64,000 bases of DNA from NCBI RefSeq assembly GCF_028613635.1, contig NZ_JAQRMY010000003.1:570787-634786 (forward strand). Direction: 5' to 3'. This document shows, piece after piece, positions 28,036-36,787 of this stretch. A program made the translations under genes and the position numbers. Positions within the stretch are counted from its first letter, which is position 1, and each line of letters opens with the position of its first letter. The notes below the pieces were generated by a model. That model was not told the DNA's origin, made no database searches, and saw only the letters and a program-made list of their open reading frames with translations. The stretch is from Devosia sp. ZB163. Lineage in GTDB: Bacteria; Pseudomonadota; Alphaproteobacteria; Rhizobiales; Devosiaceae.

Positions 28036-28797
28036 TCATCTTCGTCCCCGCCCAAAGCCAAAGGCGAGAGCCTCCCGGAAGGCCACGAACTGCCGCCATG
28101 CAAAGGACGGCTTTCGCCCCAGCTTGGCCGGTGATGCTTCGTGCGGAGGGGAAACCTCGGCGATATAGTCCCGGATGCGCTCACGCTGATCGGTCGAAAA
28201 GCCGAAGGCTGCACTCCAGTGTTTTGTGAACAGCCATGGAGTTCCTTCTCGATCAAAGTGTTCGACCAAGGTGTGCCCGTTTCCTGCAGGAATGGTACGG
28301 ACATGTCGTAGACCGTACGGCTCTGCGAACAGCCTGATGGACTTGAGACCGGGAGCAACCACAGCGCGTACCGCGTAATGGCGAACCAGCTCTAAGTTTA
28401 CCTCAGCGCAAAACGGCAGATGCGGTGAGCGCTGGATTGGTACTGTGAACTTTTCCGTGAAGGCCGCATCGCTGTTCACGGAACTCCAGAGAAAGAACTC
28501 CGACATAACCACATTGGTGGTGCCGCAGAAATACTCCACGAGCGAACGCCATCGCTCGGAGGCTGGTGGCCTGCGCCCCAACCGCTCTCTGAAATCAAAG
28601 AGGCTGGTTTCCTCAGTCGGCTTCGGCCAGGCTTCCCAGTCGCCCTTTTGCTCTCCGGGATTGATCCCCATCACAAGGAACTCGAAAGTCTGCGATGATC
28701 GGTCTAGTGGCAGGTCGTAGAGAAAGTGGTGGGCCCTGAGCAGGTCGTTGTTGGCCTGCGTGTATGATCTGATGCGCTCAATCTGACGATGTAGCAT
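28036..28797 (-). CDS. Uncharacterised protein with uracil-DNA-glycosylase-like motifs
   Basis: 253 residues from ATG 28797; a TTG at 28836 would add 13. I do not recognise a precise family. FEFLVMGINPGEQKGDW (~40-55) resembles motif A (GxxPG) of UDG-superfamily proteins, and TKHWSAAFGFS near residue 190 sits where the second UDG motif (His-rich loop) would be. VVAPGLKSIRL in between would be a core strand. This would give a nucleic-acid-binding or base-excision role, but the match is by eye only. It stands alone, in DNA of slightly lower GC than the surroundings. Confidence 0.55.
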   Translation of the reverse strand: MLHRQIERIRSYTQANNDLLRAHHFLYDLPLDRSSQTFEFLVMGINPGEQKGDWEAWPKPTEETSLFDFRERLGRRPPASERWRSLVEYFCGTTNVVMSEFFLWSSVNSDAAFTEKFTVPIQRSPHLPFCAEVNLELVRHYAVRAVVAPGLKSIRLFAEPYGLRHVRTIPAGNGHTLVEHFDREGTPWLFTKHWSAAFGFSTDQRERIRDYIAEVSPPHEASPAKLGRKPSFAWRQFVAFREALAFGFGRGRR

Positions 28798-28844
28798 TGC
28801 TTCCCGTTCCGTTGCCCATGAACTAACAGATGTCAAGCAAATAT

Positions 28845-29229
28845 CTACCTCGGGCTGGCCGATCGCAAATACAAAACCAATTCGCCATCGCCGATGTCCG
28901 AGCTGAACGTTGTGCCGTCCTGAAAGAACCCGTTATTCCCAAGTATGTGGGTCATTGGGGCGTTGGTTGTCTGCGTCGTCGAGAAGATGCCCTTTTGTCC
29001 GGCACGGACGATCAAATCCCTAGAGAGGGGGGAGATCAGCTTCGCGTTGCGATGCTCCTGGGTCATGAAAACCCAACCGAACTCGTATGGGTAGCCCGCT
29101 GCTACCGCTTGCGAACTCCCGCACCGACCCTACCGCCTCTCTGTACGCACGCTGCAAACGCGTCGAGGTCGGCGACGGTAAAGTCGGCAGGCGAGCGTAT
29201 TTCGCGCATGTAGTGGAGTTGGTCCATGC
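28845..29229 (-). pseudogene. GNAT-family acetyltransferase gene broken by a one-base deletion
   Basis: The 5' part begins at ATG 29229 (MDQLHYMREIRSP) and stops at TAG after GAGVRKR. A second frame resumes as AAGYPYEFGWVFMTQEHRN and runs to 28845. One missing G in the CGGTAG stretch (near 29105) accounts for the break. Rejoined, the ~127 residues look like a GNAT fold: the acetyl-CoA region QEHRNAKLISPLSRDL, then GIFSTTQTTNAPMTHIL and a final strand LVLYLRSA. The Q/RxxGxG loop is itself degenerate (HRNAKL), arguing for decay. Sequencing error remains possible. Confidence 0.6.
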
Positions 29230-29369
29230 TCGACACTAATCACGAACGGCCTTGTTCTGTAACCGCTCCCCGCAGGTTGGATTTCTTGGCAACAGTGGGG
29301 ATGGATGATGGGATATGAGCTTTCCCGTTCGCAAATTGCGATATGTTTCAAAGTCATACTGAAAAACGG

Positions 29370-29446
29370 TGGTAGCGGAGGAGGGATTTGAACCCCCGAC
29401 ACACGGATTATGATTCCGCTGCTCTAACCAACTGAGCTACTCCGCC
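29370..29446 (-). tRNA. tRNA-Met (CAU anticodon), elongator type
   Basis: 77 bases on the minus strand. Acceptor GGCGGAG pairs with CTCCGCT, D-arm GCTC-AGTTGGTTA-GAGC, anticodon stem GCGGA/TCCGT with loop ATCATAA (anticodon CAT), T-arm GGGGG-TTCAAAT-CCCTC, discriminator A and an encoded CCA. The unpaired-looking G1-T72 wobble, not the initiator C1-A72, argues for elongator tRNA-Met; tRNA-Ile2 also carries CAU in the gene and cannot be fully excluded. Confidence 0.95.
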
Positions 29447-30016
29447 CCGTAGTGCGGGCGGGCTGGGCCGCCGCGGGGCGCTATGCGCGGCGCCTTATTA
29501 GGTTTGGTGGGGGTGGGTGTCAAGCGGGCGTGGCGGGGTGGGCCGCGCATTGCAGTGAAAAGCAGGCGTATCGACCTGCGGCCCCCTTCACCGCCTTGCC
29601 TCCCGCCGGGGCGGGACCCTGGGGCAAAGCGGGTCGGGGCCTTGAGGCGATCGGTACCCGGGTCGGCCTTGAGGCCTTGCACCGGGGATCGCCTCCCTCG
29701 CGTCCCCGGTTTTCGCCGGGGAAACTGGTCGTCGCTTCAGCGGCTCGCGGGTTTCACGTCCCGGGCGCTGCGCGGCGTCGGGATGTCTTAGTTGGCCGCG
29801 ACGGGACTGGAAACCGGAAGGTTACTTTAGTGTTAACGCAGGCGGTTCAGCTGTGCCGTCGCGGCACAGCCGTGGCCCCATAGGGCAGCCTCGTCCCGGC
29901 CCAGCCTCTTTACCATGCGGGAAGGGGGCGTGCGGCACGGCTTGCTTCGACATGAAGGTGGCGGTTTTGTCGTCCACGTCGCATCATCTGGCGCCCTCTC
30001 AGCCGAAAGCCCGCAC
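29447..30016. other. Long non-coding stretch with strong hairpins
   Basis: About 570 bases beside the tRNA. No ORF has a credible start site or protein. Two tight hairpins are visible: CCCCGG-TTTTCG-CCGGGG near 29704-29721, and GCTGTGCCG-TCG-CGGCACAGC at 29850-29870 (nine pairs). The stretch may hold the tRNA promoter on the minus strand and leader RNA for the VanZ-like gene. I see no att-like copy of the tRNA 3' end. Confidence 0.5.
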
Positions 30017-30364
30017 GTGTTCCTTCGCCTGCTTCCTGTCCTCGCCTGGCTGTTGCTCGCCGCCGTTGCCTTCGTCACGCTGGCGCCCATCGGCTTCCGG
30101 CCGGTCAGCGGGTTCTCGCCCAATCTCGAGCGGTTCGCGACCTTCGGGCTCCTGGGCTTCGTGTTCGCGCTCGCCTATCCGCGCCGGGTCTGGCTCATCC
30201 TTGCGATCGTCATCGCGTCGGCGGTGGCCTTCGAGGCGCTGCAACTGATGGCCCACGGCCGGCACGGGCGCCTGCTCGATCTGGGCGTCAAGATCGCCGG
30301 CGGCGTCATCGGGGTAGGGGCGGGGCGCCTCGTCCGGCTCGCCATGGGGCGGCCCGCCCGCTAG
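30017..30364 (+). CDS. VanZ-like membrane protein
   Basis: 115 residues from GTG 30017; an in-frame ATG at 29915 would add 34 low-complexity residues, so the start is uncertain. Four hydrophobic segments, with LAPIGFRPVSG after the first and NLERFATFGLLGF in the second, matching the VanZ-like pattern. Small inner-membrane protein of unknown biochemical role. Its 3' end overlaps the convergent small gene by four bases. Confidence 0.7.
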   Translation: MFLRLLPVLAWLLLAAVAFVTLAPIGFRPVSGFSPNLERFATFGLLGFVFALAYPRRVWLILAIVIASAVAFEALQLMAHGRHGRLLDLGVKIAGGVIGVGAGRLVRLAMGRPAR

Positions 30365-30564
30365 TCGCGGTTGCCGTCGGGGTCGTCCTTCAGCCAATCG
30401 TCGTACTTGCGGTTGCGCCGGTGCTGCTCGAGCGCCTGCAGATAGTATTCCTGGTGCCGGCCATGGGGGCGGCCGGCCTGCTCCCACAGGAAGTAGGCGG
30501 TGCGGCGAACGGCTTCGCGGAAGACGTCGTCCTCGGCCGGTTCGTCGCGGTCAGGATTGCTCAT
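30361..30564 (-). CDS. DUF2934-like small protein
   Basis: 67 residues from ATG 30564 (an earlier ATG at 30591 is possible). Acidic start then REAVRRTAYFLWEQAGRPHG and a DWL end, the pattern of DUF2934 proteins (xRIRxxAYxLWExxGRPxGxxxxxW). Soluble, function unknown; common as single genes in Hyphomicrobiales. Convergent with the VanZ-like gene. Confidence 0.7.
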   Translation of the reverse strand: MSNPDRDEPAEDDVFREAVRRTAYFLWEQAGRPHGRHQEYYLQALEQHRRNRKYDDWLKDDPDGNRD

Positions 30565-30613
30565 CGGGGGGTCTTCGCGCGCCATGGCCACGCAACGTTG
30601 CCGCTCGCACTAG

Positions 30614-30629
30614 GTTGCATTCCTGCAAC
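30614..30629. promoter_or_regulatory. Palindrome GTTGCA-N4-TGCAAC
   Basis: Perfect 6 bp arms, 50 bp upstream of the DUF2934-like start and about 240 bp upstream of the exporter operon. A dyad of this kind often serves as an operator. No regulator gene is adjacent, so the partner is unknown. Confidence 0.35.
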
Positions 30630-30852
30630 GCTACACGAGCCAATGTGTCAGTCATACGAAAGACGGCCCCCGCGCTTGCATATCTGCCTTGAACCGAACG
30701 CAAATCGGCGCGAAGAGAAAGGCCTTCCTCAGGTTCTTCCTGGCCGAATCCGACCGCCAATATTCCGGCGGAAGGCGGCCCTGCTGTATAATGTCTGGAC
30801 CCGCAAATTGAGCTCGAATGCTCCGCGCAGCGCCTATTCACCTGGCGATGCA

Positions 30853-32655
30853 ATGTCACATGTCGTCGCCACGCAGGCCGGCAAGGGACTGACCACGCTA
30901 TGGCGCATCATGGTCCTCACCTGGCGCCATCCCTGGATGGTCATCATTACCCTCGCCTCCACCATCATCATGTGCGTGCTGCAGCTGTGGGTGCCTCGGC
31001 TGCTTGGCCAGGCGGTGGATCAGGCCGAGGGCGTGCTCGATGGGGCAGGGGCGGTGGATGCGCTGTGGACCACGGCGTGGATCCTGCTGGTTGTCTCGAT
31101 CGGCCGCGGCATCTTCACGATGACCATGAACTACTTTGGCGAAGCGGTCGGCCATCACACGGCCTATGAGCTCCGCCTCGCGGTCTACGAGAAGATCCAG
31201 CGGCTGAGCTTCTCGTACCACGACAAGGTCCATACCGGCGACCTGATCACCGTGGGCATGCTCGATCTCGAGGGCGTGCGCATGTTCTTTGCCACGGGCG
31301 TGCTGCGCGTCGTGCTGCTCGGCATCCTGATCGGCGTCGGCGCCTACATGATGATGTCGACCGACCTGCTGCTCGGCTGCCTTGCCCTCAGCTTCGCGCC
31401 GTTCGTTGCCTGGAACTCGTCCAAGACCCAGCTGACGCTGCGCGCCACCTGGCTGAAGCTGCAGGAAATGCTGCAGAACCTTTCCCGCGTCATGGAAGAG
31501 AACCTCGGCGGCATCCGCGTGGTCCGCGCCTTTGCCGGCCAGGACCACGAGCTGAAGAAGTATGACGAGGCCTCGGACGCGGCGCTGGCGCTGGCCCACA
31601 GGCGCGTCGATATCCGCGTTTCCAGCACCTCGCTGATGAACATCAGCTTCCTGCTGTCGATGGGCCTGGTGCTCTGGGTCGGCGGCGAGAAGGTGCTGGC
31701 CGGCGAGATGACCGTCGGTACGCTCGCGACCTTCCTCACCTTCATGACGATCCTGCAGATGCCGGTGCGTCAGCTCGGCCTGCTCGTCAACTCGTTCGCC
31801 CGCGCCTCGACCTGTGGCAATCGCCTGTTCGCCTTCCTCGACCTCGATATCGAGATCAAGGACAAGCCGGGCGCCAAGCCGCTGGTGGTCACCGAAGGCA
31901 CCGTGCGGTTCGAGAATGTCGATTTCGCCTATCCGAGCGCCCCCGCCCGCAAGGTGCTGCAGGGTGTCAGCTTCGAAGGCAAGAAGGGCGAGACCATCGG
32001 CATCGTCGGCCGCCCCGGTTCGGGCAAGTCGACCATCGCCCACCTGATCCCGCGCTTCTACGACGTGGATGGCGGCAAGGTCACCATCGACGGGCAGGAT
32101 GTCCGCGACGTGACGCTCGGCAGCCTCCGCCAGTCGGTGGCCGTGGTGCAGCAGGACTCGTTCCTGTTCACCACCAACATCGAGAACAACATCGCCTATG
32201 GCGATCCGTGGGCGAAGGAGGGCCGCATCGCGCGCGCTTCCGAGTTCGCGCAGCTGCACAACTACATCATCGGGCTGCCCACCGGTTACGAGACCATCGT
32301 GGGCGAGCGCGGCGTGTCGCTGTCGGGCGGCCAGCGCCAGCGTCTCAACATCGCGCGCTCGCTGATGCTGCGCCCCTCGGTGATGGTGTTCGACGACTCG
32401 ACCGCCGCGGTCGATGCCGGCACCGAGCAGCGCATCCGCACGGCGATGAAGCGGTTCGCCAAGGACCGCGTCACCCTCATCATCTCGCACCGCCTCAGCT
32501 CGCTGATGCACGCCGACCAGATCCTCTTCATCGAGGACGGCGCCATCGTCGAGCGTGGCACGCATGAAGAACTGCTCGCGCTCGGGGGCCGCTACCGTGC
32601 CCTCTACGACCTCCAGGTCAAGCCTGGCGACGACGCCCTGGAGGCCGCAGAATGA
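30853..32655 (+). CDS. ABC exporter half-transporter A (membrane + ATPase domains), degenerate catalytic residue
   Basis: 600 residues from ATG 30853; the frame is open further upstream without coding signs. Six membrane helices in ~25-310 (ABC type IV exporter fold), then an ATPase domain from ~350. Walker A GRPGSGKST, signature [14 protein letters not shown], Walker B VMVFDDSTAAVD. The catalytic glutamate after Walker B is Asp (FDDS), so the site formed with this Walker A is probably slow or inactive. The signature is canonical and completes the partner's active site. Overlaps the next gene (ATGA). Confidence 0.93.
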   Translation: MSHVVATQAGKGLTTLWRIMVLTWRHPWMVIITLASTIIMCVLQLWVPRLLGQAVDQAEGVLDGAGAVDALWTTAWILLVVSIGRGIFTMTMNYFGEAVGHHTAYELRLAVYEKIQRLSFSYHDKVHTGDLITVGMLDLEGVRMFFATGVLRVVLLGILIGVGAYMMMSTDLLLGCLALSFAPFVAWNSSKTQLTLRATWLKLQEMLQNLSRVMEENLGGIRVVRAFAGQDHELKKYDEASDAALALAHRRVDIRVSSTSLMNISFLLSMGLVLWVGGEKVLAGEMTVGTLATFLTFMTILQMPVRQLGLLVNSFARASTCGNRLFAFLDLDIEIKDKPGAKPLVVTEGTVRFENVDFAYPSAPARKVLQGVSFEGKKGETIGIVGRPGSGKSTIAHLIPRFYDVDGGKVTIDGQDVRDVTLGSLRQSVAVVQQDSFLFTTNIENNIAYGDPWAKEGRIARASEFAQLHNYIIGLPTGYETIVGERGVSLSGGQRQRLNIARSLMLRPSVMVFDDSTAAVDAGTEQRIRTAMKRFAKDRVTLIISHRLSSLMHADQILFIEDGAIVERGTHEELLALGGRYRALYDLQVKPGDDALEAAE

Positions 32656-34550
32656 CCGACGTGACCGTCAACGACGACGAGAGCGAAGACCGCCGCCAGC
32701 GTCCGCCACGCGCCGTGGTGGGCTCCAGCCTCGACCGCGAGGAAGAGGTGTTCGGCAAGGCTTACGATCCCAGGATCGTCCGCCGCATCTGGGCCTTCGT
32801 GAAGCCGTACCAGAAGCAGATCTACATCTCGGTCGCCGCGGTGCTGGTGTTCACGCTGACGCAGCTGGCGCTGCCGCTGATCATCCGCTTCGCCATCGAC
32901 GCCGGCATGGCGGCGGGCGGCGGCGGGCGCGTGGTGCTGCTCTGGGCCATGGTCGGCTTCGCCATCACCATCGCCTTCAATTTCGTCGCCAGCTGGATCC
33001 AGGAATCCGTCGTCGGCAAGGCGGCGGAGAACGTGCTGTTCGACATGCGCCGCGCCATGTTCGAGCACCTGCAGCGCGTCTCGCTCAGCTGGATGGACAA
33101 GACCGAAGTCGGCCGCCTGATGTCGCGCCTGATGGGCGACGTGAACTCGATGCAGGAGTTCCTCGAGACCTCGGTGCTGTCGGTGGGCGACATTGTCCTG
33201 CTCTTCGGCATCGTCGGCGTGCTGCTGTGGCTCGATCCGCTGCTCGGGCTGGTCACCATGGCCACCATGCCGGTGCTGTTCATCGTGCGCCTGTTCTGGC
33301 TGCCGCCGGCCAAGGTCAGCTTCATGGCGGCGCACCACACCAACTCGTCGGCCAACGGCGCCCTCGCCGAGGGCATCAACGGCGTGCGCACGGTGCAGAG
33401 CCTCGACCGGCAGAAGGTCAATTTCGACCTCTACGAGGAAAAGGCCCGCGCCAACCTTCGGGCGCACCTCCGCGCTGCCAAGTTCGCCCAGGTGATGGTG
33501 CCGATCGTCGATACCCTCACCGGCATCTCGATGGCGACGGTGATCGTCCTCGGCGGCCAGATGGTGCTCGGCCATCAGGTCGAGGTCGGCGTCATGGTCG
33601 CGTTCCTGTTCTACATCCAGCGCTTCTTCGATCCGATCCGCTCGCTCACCATGCAGTATTCGGTGTTCCAGCGCGCCATGAGCTCGGGCACCCGCATCAC
33701 TGAAGTGCTCGACGTCCCCGTCAACATCGAGGACAAGCCGGATGCCGTGGCGCTCACCGGCCAGATGGATGGCTCGGTCGAGTTCAAGAACGTCACCTTC
33801 GGCTATCGCAAGAACCAGCCGGTGCTGAAGAACGTCAGCTTCCGGGTGAACCCGGGCGAGACGGTCGCCATCGTCGGCCCCACCGGCTCGGGCAAGTCGA
33901 GCTGCATGTCGCTGGTCCATCGCTTCTACGACGTGTGGGACGGTTCCGTGACGGTCGGCGGCACCGACGTGCGCGACGTGACCCAGGACTCGCTCGGCGA
34001 GCAGGTCGCCATGGTGCTGCAGGAGCCGTTCCTGTTCACCGGCACGGTGATCGAGAACATCCGCTACAACAAGCAATCGGCCACCCGCGAACAGGTGATC
34101 GACGCGGCCAAGGCCGTCGGCGCGCACGATTTCATCATGTCGCTCGCCGATGGCTACGACACCAAGCTCGAGCAGCGCGGTGGCAACCTGTCGCTTGGCC
34201 AGCGCCAGCTCATCAGCTTCGCGCGTGCGCTCGTCGCCGACGCCAAGATCCTCGTCCTCGACGAGGCCACGGCGAACATCGACAGCTACACCGAGATGCT
34301 GATCCAGCGCGCGCTGAAGCGCCTGCTCGAAGGCCGCACCGGCCTCGTCATCGCCCACCGCCTCGCGACGATCCGCGGCGCCGACCGCATCATCGTCCTG
34401 CAGAACGGCGAGCTCTTGGAATCGGGCAACCACGAGCAGCTGATGAAGAAGCAGGGCCTCTACGCCAAGCTCTACACCATGAACTACTCGAGCTTCGACG
34501 ACATGCCCGAAAACGGCGACGAAGCCCCACCGACGGGGAAGGCGACCTGA
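32652..34550 (+). CDS. ABC exporter half-transporter B (membrane + ATPase domains)
   Basis: 632 residues. N-terminal extension of ~60 charged residues, six helices in ~65-350, ATPase from ~385. Walker A GPTGSGKSS, Walker B ILVLDEATANID with the normal catalytic Glu, but signature LSLGQRQLISFARA in place of LSGGQ. With half A this gives one full ATP site (B Walker motifs plus A LSGGQ) and one degenerate site, the pattern of TM287/288 and BmrCD. Substrate is probably lipid, peptide or drug; nothing in the neighbourhood specifies it. Confidence 0.93.
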   Translation: MTDVTVNDDESEDRRQRPPRAVVGSSLDREEEVFGKAYDPRIVRRIWAFVKPYQKQIYISVAAVLVFTLTQLALPLIIRFAIDAGMAAGGGGRVVLLWAMVGFAITIAFNFVASWIQESVVGKAAENVLFDMRRAMFEHLQRVSLSWMDKTEVGRLMSRLMGDVNSMQEFLETSVLSVGDIVLLFGIVGVLLWLDPLLGLVTMATMPVLFIVRLFWLPPAKVSFMAAHHTNSSANGALAEGINGVRTVQSLDRQKVNFDLYEEKARANLRAHLRAAKFAQVMVPIVDTLTGISMATVIVLGGQMVLGHQVEVGVMVAFLFYIQRFFDPIRSLTMQYSVFQRAMSSGTRITEVLDVPVNIEDKPDAVALTGQMDGSVEFKNVTFGYRKNQPVLKNVSFRVNPGETVAIVGPTGSGKSSCMSLVHRFYDVWDGSVTVGGTDVRDVTQDSLGEQVAMVLQEPFLFTGTVIENIRYNKQSATREQVIDAAKAVGAHDFIMSLADGYDTKLEQRGGNLSLGQRQLISFARALVADAKILVLDEATANIDSYTEMLIQRALKRLLEGRTGLVIAHRLATIRGADRIIVLQNGELLESGNHEQLMKKQGLYAKLYTMNYSSFDDMPENGDEAPPTGKAT

Positions 34551-34580
34551 GTCTCCGCGCACGGTGTTTAGTTTGTGTCC

Positions 34581-34695
34581 CTCATCACCGGGCTTGTCCC
34601 GGTGATCCAGCTACGCGGCGTCTGCCGCGTGAGAAGAGTCCTTTCGCAGCGCCGACGCGCGGCGGCTGGATTGCCGGGACAAGCCCGGCAATGAG
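34581..34695. repeat. 115 bp dispersed palindromic repeat, copy 1
   Basis: The two ends, beginning CTCATCACCGGGCTTGTCCC and ending in GGGACAAGCCCGGCAATGAG, form a near-perfect inverted repeat, and each arm is itself a hairpin (TCACCGGG-CTTGT-CCCGGTGA; TTGCCGGG-ACAAG-CCCGGCAA). Copy 2 at 42393-42507 has the same length and about 85-90% identity by eye. The layout resembles RIME/REPIN-type elements of rhizobia. Located between the exporter and the aldo-keto reductase. Confidence 0.85.
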
Positions 34696-34738
34696 GGGCC
34701 GATAGCAGCAACAGTTCTTGATCACCCGGAACCATCAC

Positions 34739-35575
34739 ATGTCCCTTCCGCACCACACCCTGAACGACGGCACCACGCTCCCGGCCGTCGGCCTCGGCAC
34801 CTACGCGCTCCGCGGCATCCCCGGCGCCGAGGGCATGGCCGAAGCGCTGCGCCAGGGCTACCGCCTGCTCGACTCCGCCGTGAACTACGAGAACGAGGGC
34901 GCCGTCGGCAAAGCCGTCCGCATGTCCGGCGTGCCGCGCGAGGAAATCCGCGTCACCTCCAAGCTCCCCGGCCGCCATCACAAGAAGCCGAACGTCACCT
35001 GGGCCATCGAGGAGTCGCTGCTCCGCTCCGGTCTCGACTATCTCGACCTCTACCTGATCCACTGGCCCAACCCGAGCCAGCAGCTGTTCGTCGAAGCCTG
35101 GGAGGGCATGATCGAAGCCCGCGAGCGCGGTCTCGTCCGCTCGATCGGCGTCTCGAACTTCCTCCCCGAGCACCTCGACCAGCTGATCGCCAGGACCGGC
35201 GTCGCCCCGAGCGTCAACCAGGTCGAGCTGCACCCCTATTTCAACCAGCCCGAACAGCGCGCCGCCGACAGGCAGCGCGGCATCCTCACCCAGGCCTGGA
35301 CCCCGATCGGCAAGGGCACGGGCCTCCTCGCCGAACCGCAGGTGGTCGCGGCGGCCAAGAAGCACAACCGCACCCCGGCGCAGGTCGTCCTCCGCTGGCA
35401 CACCCAGCTCGGCGTCCTGCCGATCCCCAAGTCCGCCACTCCGTCGCGTCGCGCCGAGAACCTCGACATCGCCGGCTTCCAGCTCGACGATGCCGACATG
35501 GCTTCGATCGACACGCTCTCGCGCCCCGACGGCCGCCTGTTCGACGGCGATCCGCGCACGCACGAGGAGTTCTGA
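34739..35575 (+). CDS. Aldo/keto reductase
   Basis: 278 residues from ATG 34739. AKR (beta/alpha)8 barrel with catalytic tetrad: Asp and Tyr in LLDSAVNYENEG (~45), Lys in VTSKLPGRHH (~75), His in LYLIHWPNP (~110). IPKSATPSRRAENL near residue 235 is the NADPH-binding loop. Resembles 2,5-diketo-gluconate reductase-type AKRs. Stands alone after the exporter. Confidence 0.92.
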   Translation: MSLPHHTLNDGTTLPAVGLGTYALRGIPGAEGMAEALRQGYRLLDSAVNYENEGAVGKAVRMSGVPREEIRVTSKLPGRHHKKPNVTWAIEESLLRSGLDYLDLYLIHWPNPSQQLFVEAWEGMIEARERGLVRSIGVSNFLPEHLDQLIARTGVAPSVNQVELHPYFNQPEQRAADRQRGILTQAWTPIGKGTGLLAEPQVVAAAKKHNRTPAQVVLRWHTQLGVLPIPKSATPSRRAENLDIAGFQLDDADMASIDTLSRPDGRLFDGDPRTHEEF

Positions 35576-35614
35576 TCGGCACTCGCCGAGGCTCAGCCGC
35601 TCCGCCAATTGCCC

Positions 35615-35637
35615 ATGGCCGGGCCTGTCCCGGCCAT
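35615..35637. repeat. Solo hairpin related to the arms of the 115 bp repeat
   Basis: ATGGCCGGG-CCTGT-CCCGGCCAT, nine perfect pairs. The loop and GGG/CCC core match one arm of the 115 bp repeat, so this may be a single-unit or decayed copy. Positioned just after the aldo-keto reductase, where it may also act as a terminator. Confidence 0.5.
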
Positions 35638-35761
35638 TCCTGCCCCGAGCGCTCCCGCCGCGCCGACCGCAGTATCCCTCTCTTCCGCTCCTCACGGCAT
35701 TGGGAGATGATGACGGCGAGCGGGTAGACATCACCGCCAGGCAATGACGGGGATAGTGTCG

Positions 35762-36340
35762 ATGCGCAAACTCATCGTCTGCAACATCATATCTCTCGAC
35801 GGTTTCTTCACCGGGCCCGATGGCAACGTGATGGTCATGCCATTCGACAAGGGCTTTTCGGAGTACAACGTGGAGCGGCTGCGCGAGGCGGACACGCTTC
35901 TGCTTGGTCGCAAGTCGTTCGAGGGCTTTCGCCAGTACTGGCCGTCCGTTGCCGACGACGCCAGCCAACCGCCGCTGGAACGCGAAATCTCGCGGCTGAA
36001 CACCGCCGCCGAGAAGGTCGTCGTGACCGACAGTCTCGGCAACGGCGACCTCGATGGCTGGGGCCCGGCGCGTGCCGTCCGCCGTTCCGATGCGATCGAT
36101 GCAGTCGCGGCGCTGAAGCAGAAGCCCGGCCGCGACATCGTGGTGTTCGGCAGCCGCACCCTGTGGAACCACCTGCTCGCCAACGGCCTCGTCGACGAGC
36201 TGCACTTCATGATCGGCGCCGGCCTCGTCGGTGAAGGCCTGCGCGCCTTCGAAGGCAAGCCGCCGGTCGGCCTCAGGCTCCTCGACGCCGGCCCGGTCGA
36301 AGACTCGAGCCTCGTTCTCGTCCGCTACGCAGTGACGTAA
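35762..36340 (+). CDS. Dihydrofolate-reductase-like protein (RibD C-terminal domain family)
   Basis: 192 residues from ATG 35762 (GGGGA eight bases upstream); 35744 is an alternative. RibD_C/DHFR-like fold: RKLIVCNIISLDGFFTGPDG at the start, ADTLLLGRKSFEG (~45) and DIVVFGSRTLWNHLL (~130). Single-domain members of this family are NADPH-dependent reductases of unknown substrate and are not part of riboflavin synthesis. Confidence 0.88.
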   Translation: MRKLIVCNIISLDGFFTGPDGNVMVMPFDKGFSEYNVERLREADTLLLGRKSFEGFRQYWPSVADDASQPPLEREISRLNTAAEKVVVTDSLGNGDLDGWGPARAVRRSDAIDAVAALKQKPGRDIVVFGSRTLWNHLLANGLVDELHFMIGAGLVGEGLRAFEGKPPVGLRLLDAGPVEDSSLVLVRYAVT

Positions 36341-36372
36341 GTCCCGCGCCTCGACCCCAGGACGCGGCGCGC

Positions 36373-36705
36373 CTAGTGCGCGCCGGTCTTCGAGACGAGA
36401 TTGACCACCAGCACGCCGGCAATGATCAGGGCGAGGCCGATGATGCCGGCGAGGTCGAGCTTCTGGCCCAGGAAGAACTGGCCGATACCTGCAATCAGCA
36501 CGATACCGAGGCCCGACCAGGTGGCGTAGGCGATACCCACCGGAATGGTCTTGAGGGTCAGCGACAGGAAGTAGAACGCCGCAGCGTAGCCGATGACGGT
36601 GATGATGCTCGGCACCAGCTGCGTAAAGCCATCGGCCGCCTTCAGGGCAGTCGTTGCGGCGGCCTCGCAGATGATGGCGATCAGCAGGAAGACGAAGTTG
36701 TTCAT
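36373..36705 (-). CDS. Small multidrug resistance (SMR) transporter, EmrE/QacE type
   Basis: 110 residues from ATG 36705 with GGAGC upstream; a longer ORF start at 36897 runs into other DNA. Four hydrophobic helices. Helix 1 has the membrane-embedded proton/drug-binding glutamate in IICEAAATTALKAADGFT (Glu14). Helix 3 has the SMR motif YATWSGLGIVLI. Forms dimers in the inner membrane exchanging protons for cationic drugs or guanidinium-type compounds; subclass not assigned. Confidence 0.92.
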   Translation of the reverse strand: MNNFVFLLIAIICEAAATTALKAADGFTQLVPSIITVIGYAAAFYFLSLTLKTIPVGIAYATWSGLGIVLIAGIGQFFLGQKLDLAGIIGLALIIAGVLVVNLVSKTGAH

Positions 36706-36787
36706 GGAAAGCTCCGGGTTTTGACCGGTCTCTCCCAGATCACCGGAATTGAGCGCCGTCACGCTCACTTTCCCGTGATCGAGGTTG

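Noticed and set aside
28830-29213. 127-codon frame on the plus strand
   Set aside because: It is antisense to the clearer, though broken, GNAT-like gene and lacks a ribosome-binding site.
29370-29446. tRNA-Met as an integration site with flanking att repeats
   Set aside because: No second copy of the tRNA 3' end was found on either side and no integrase is present.
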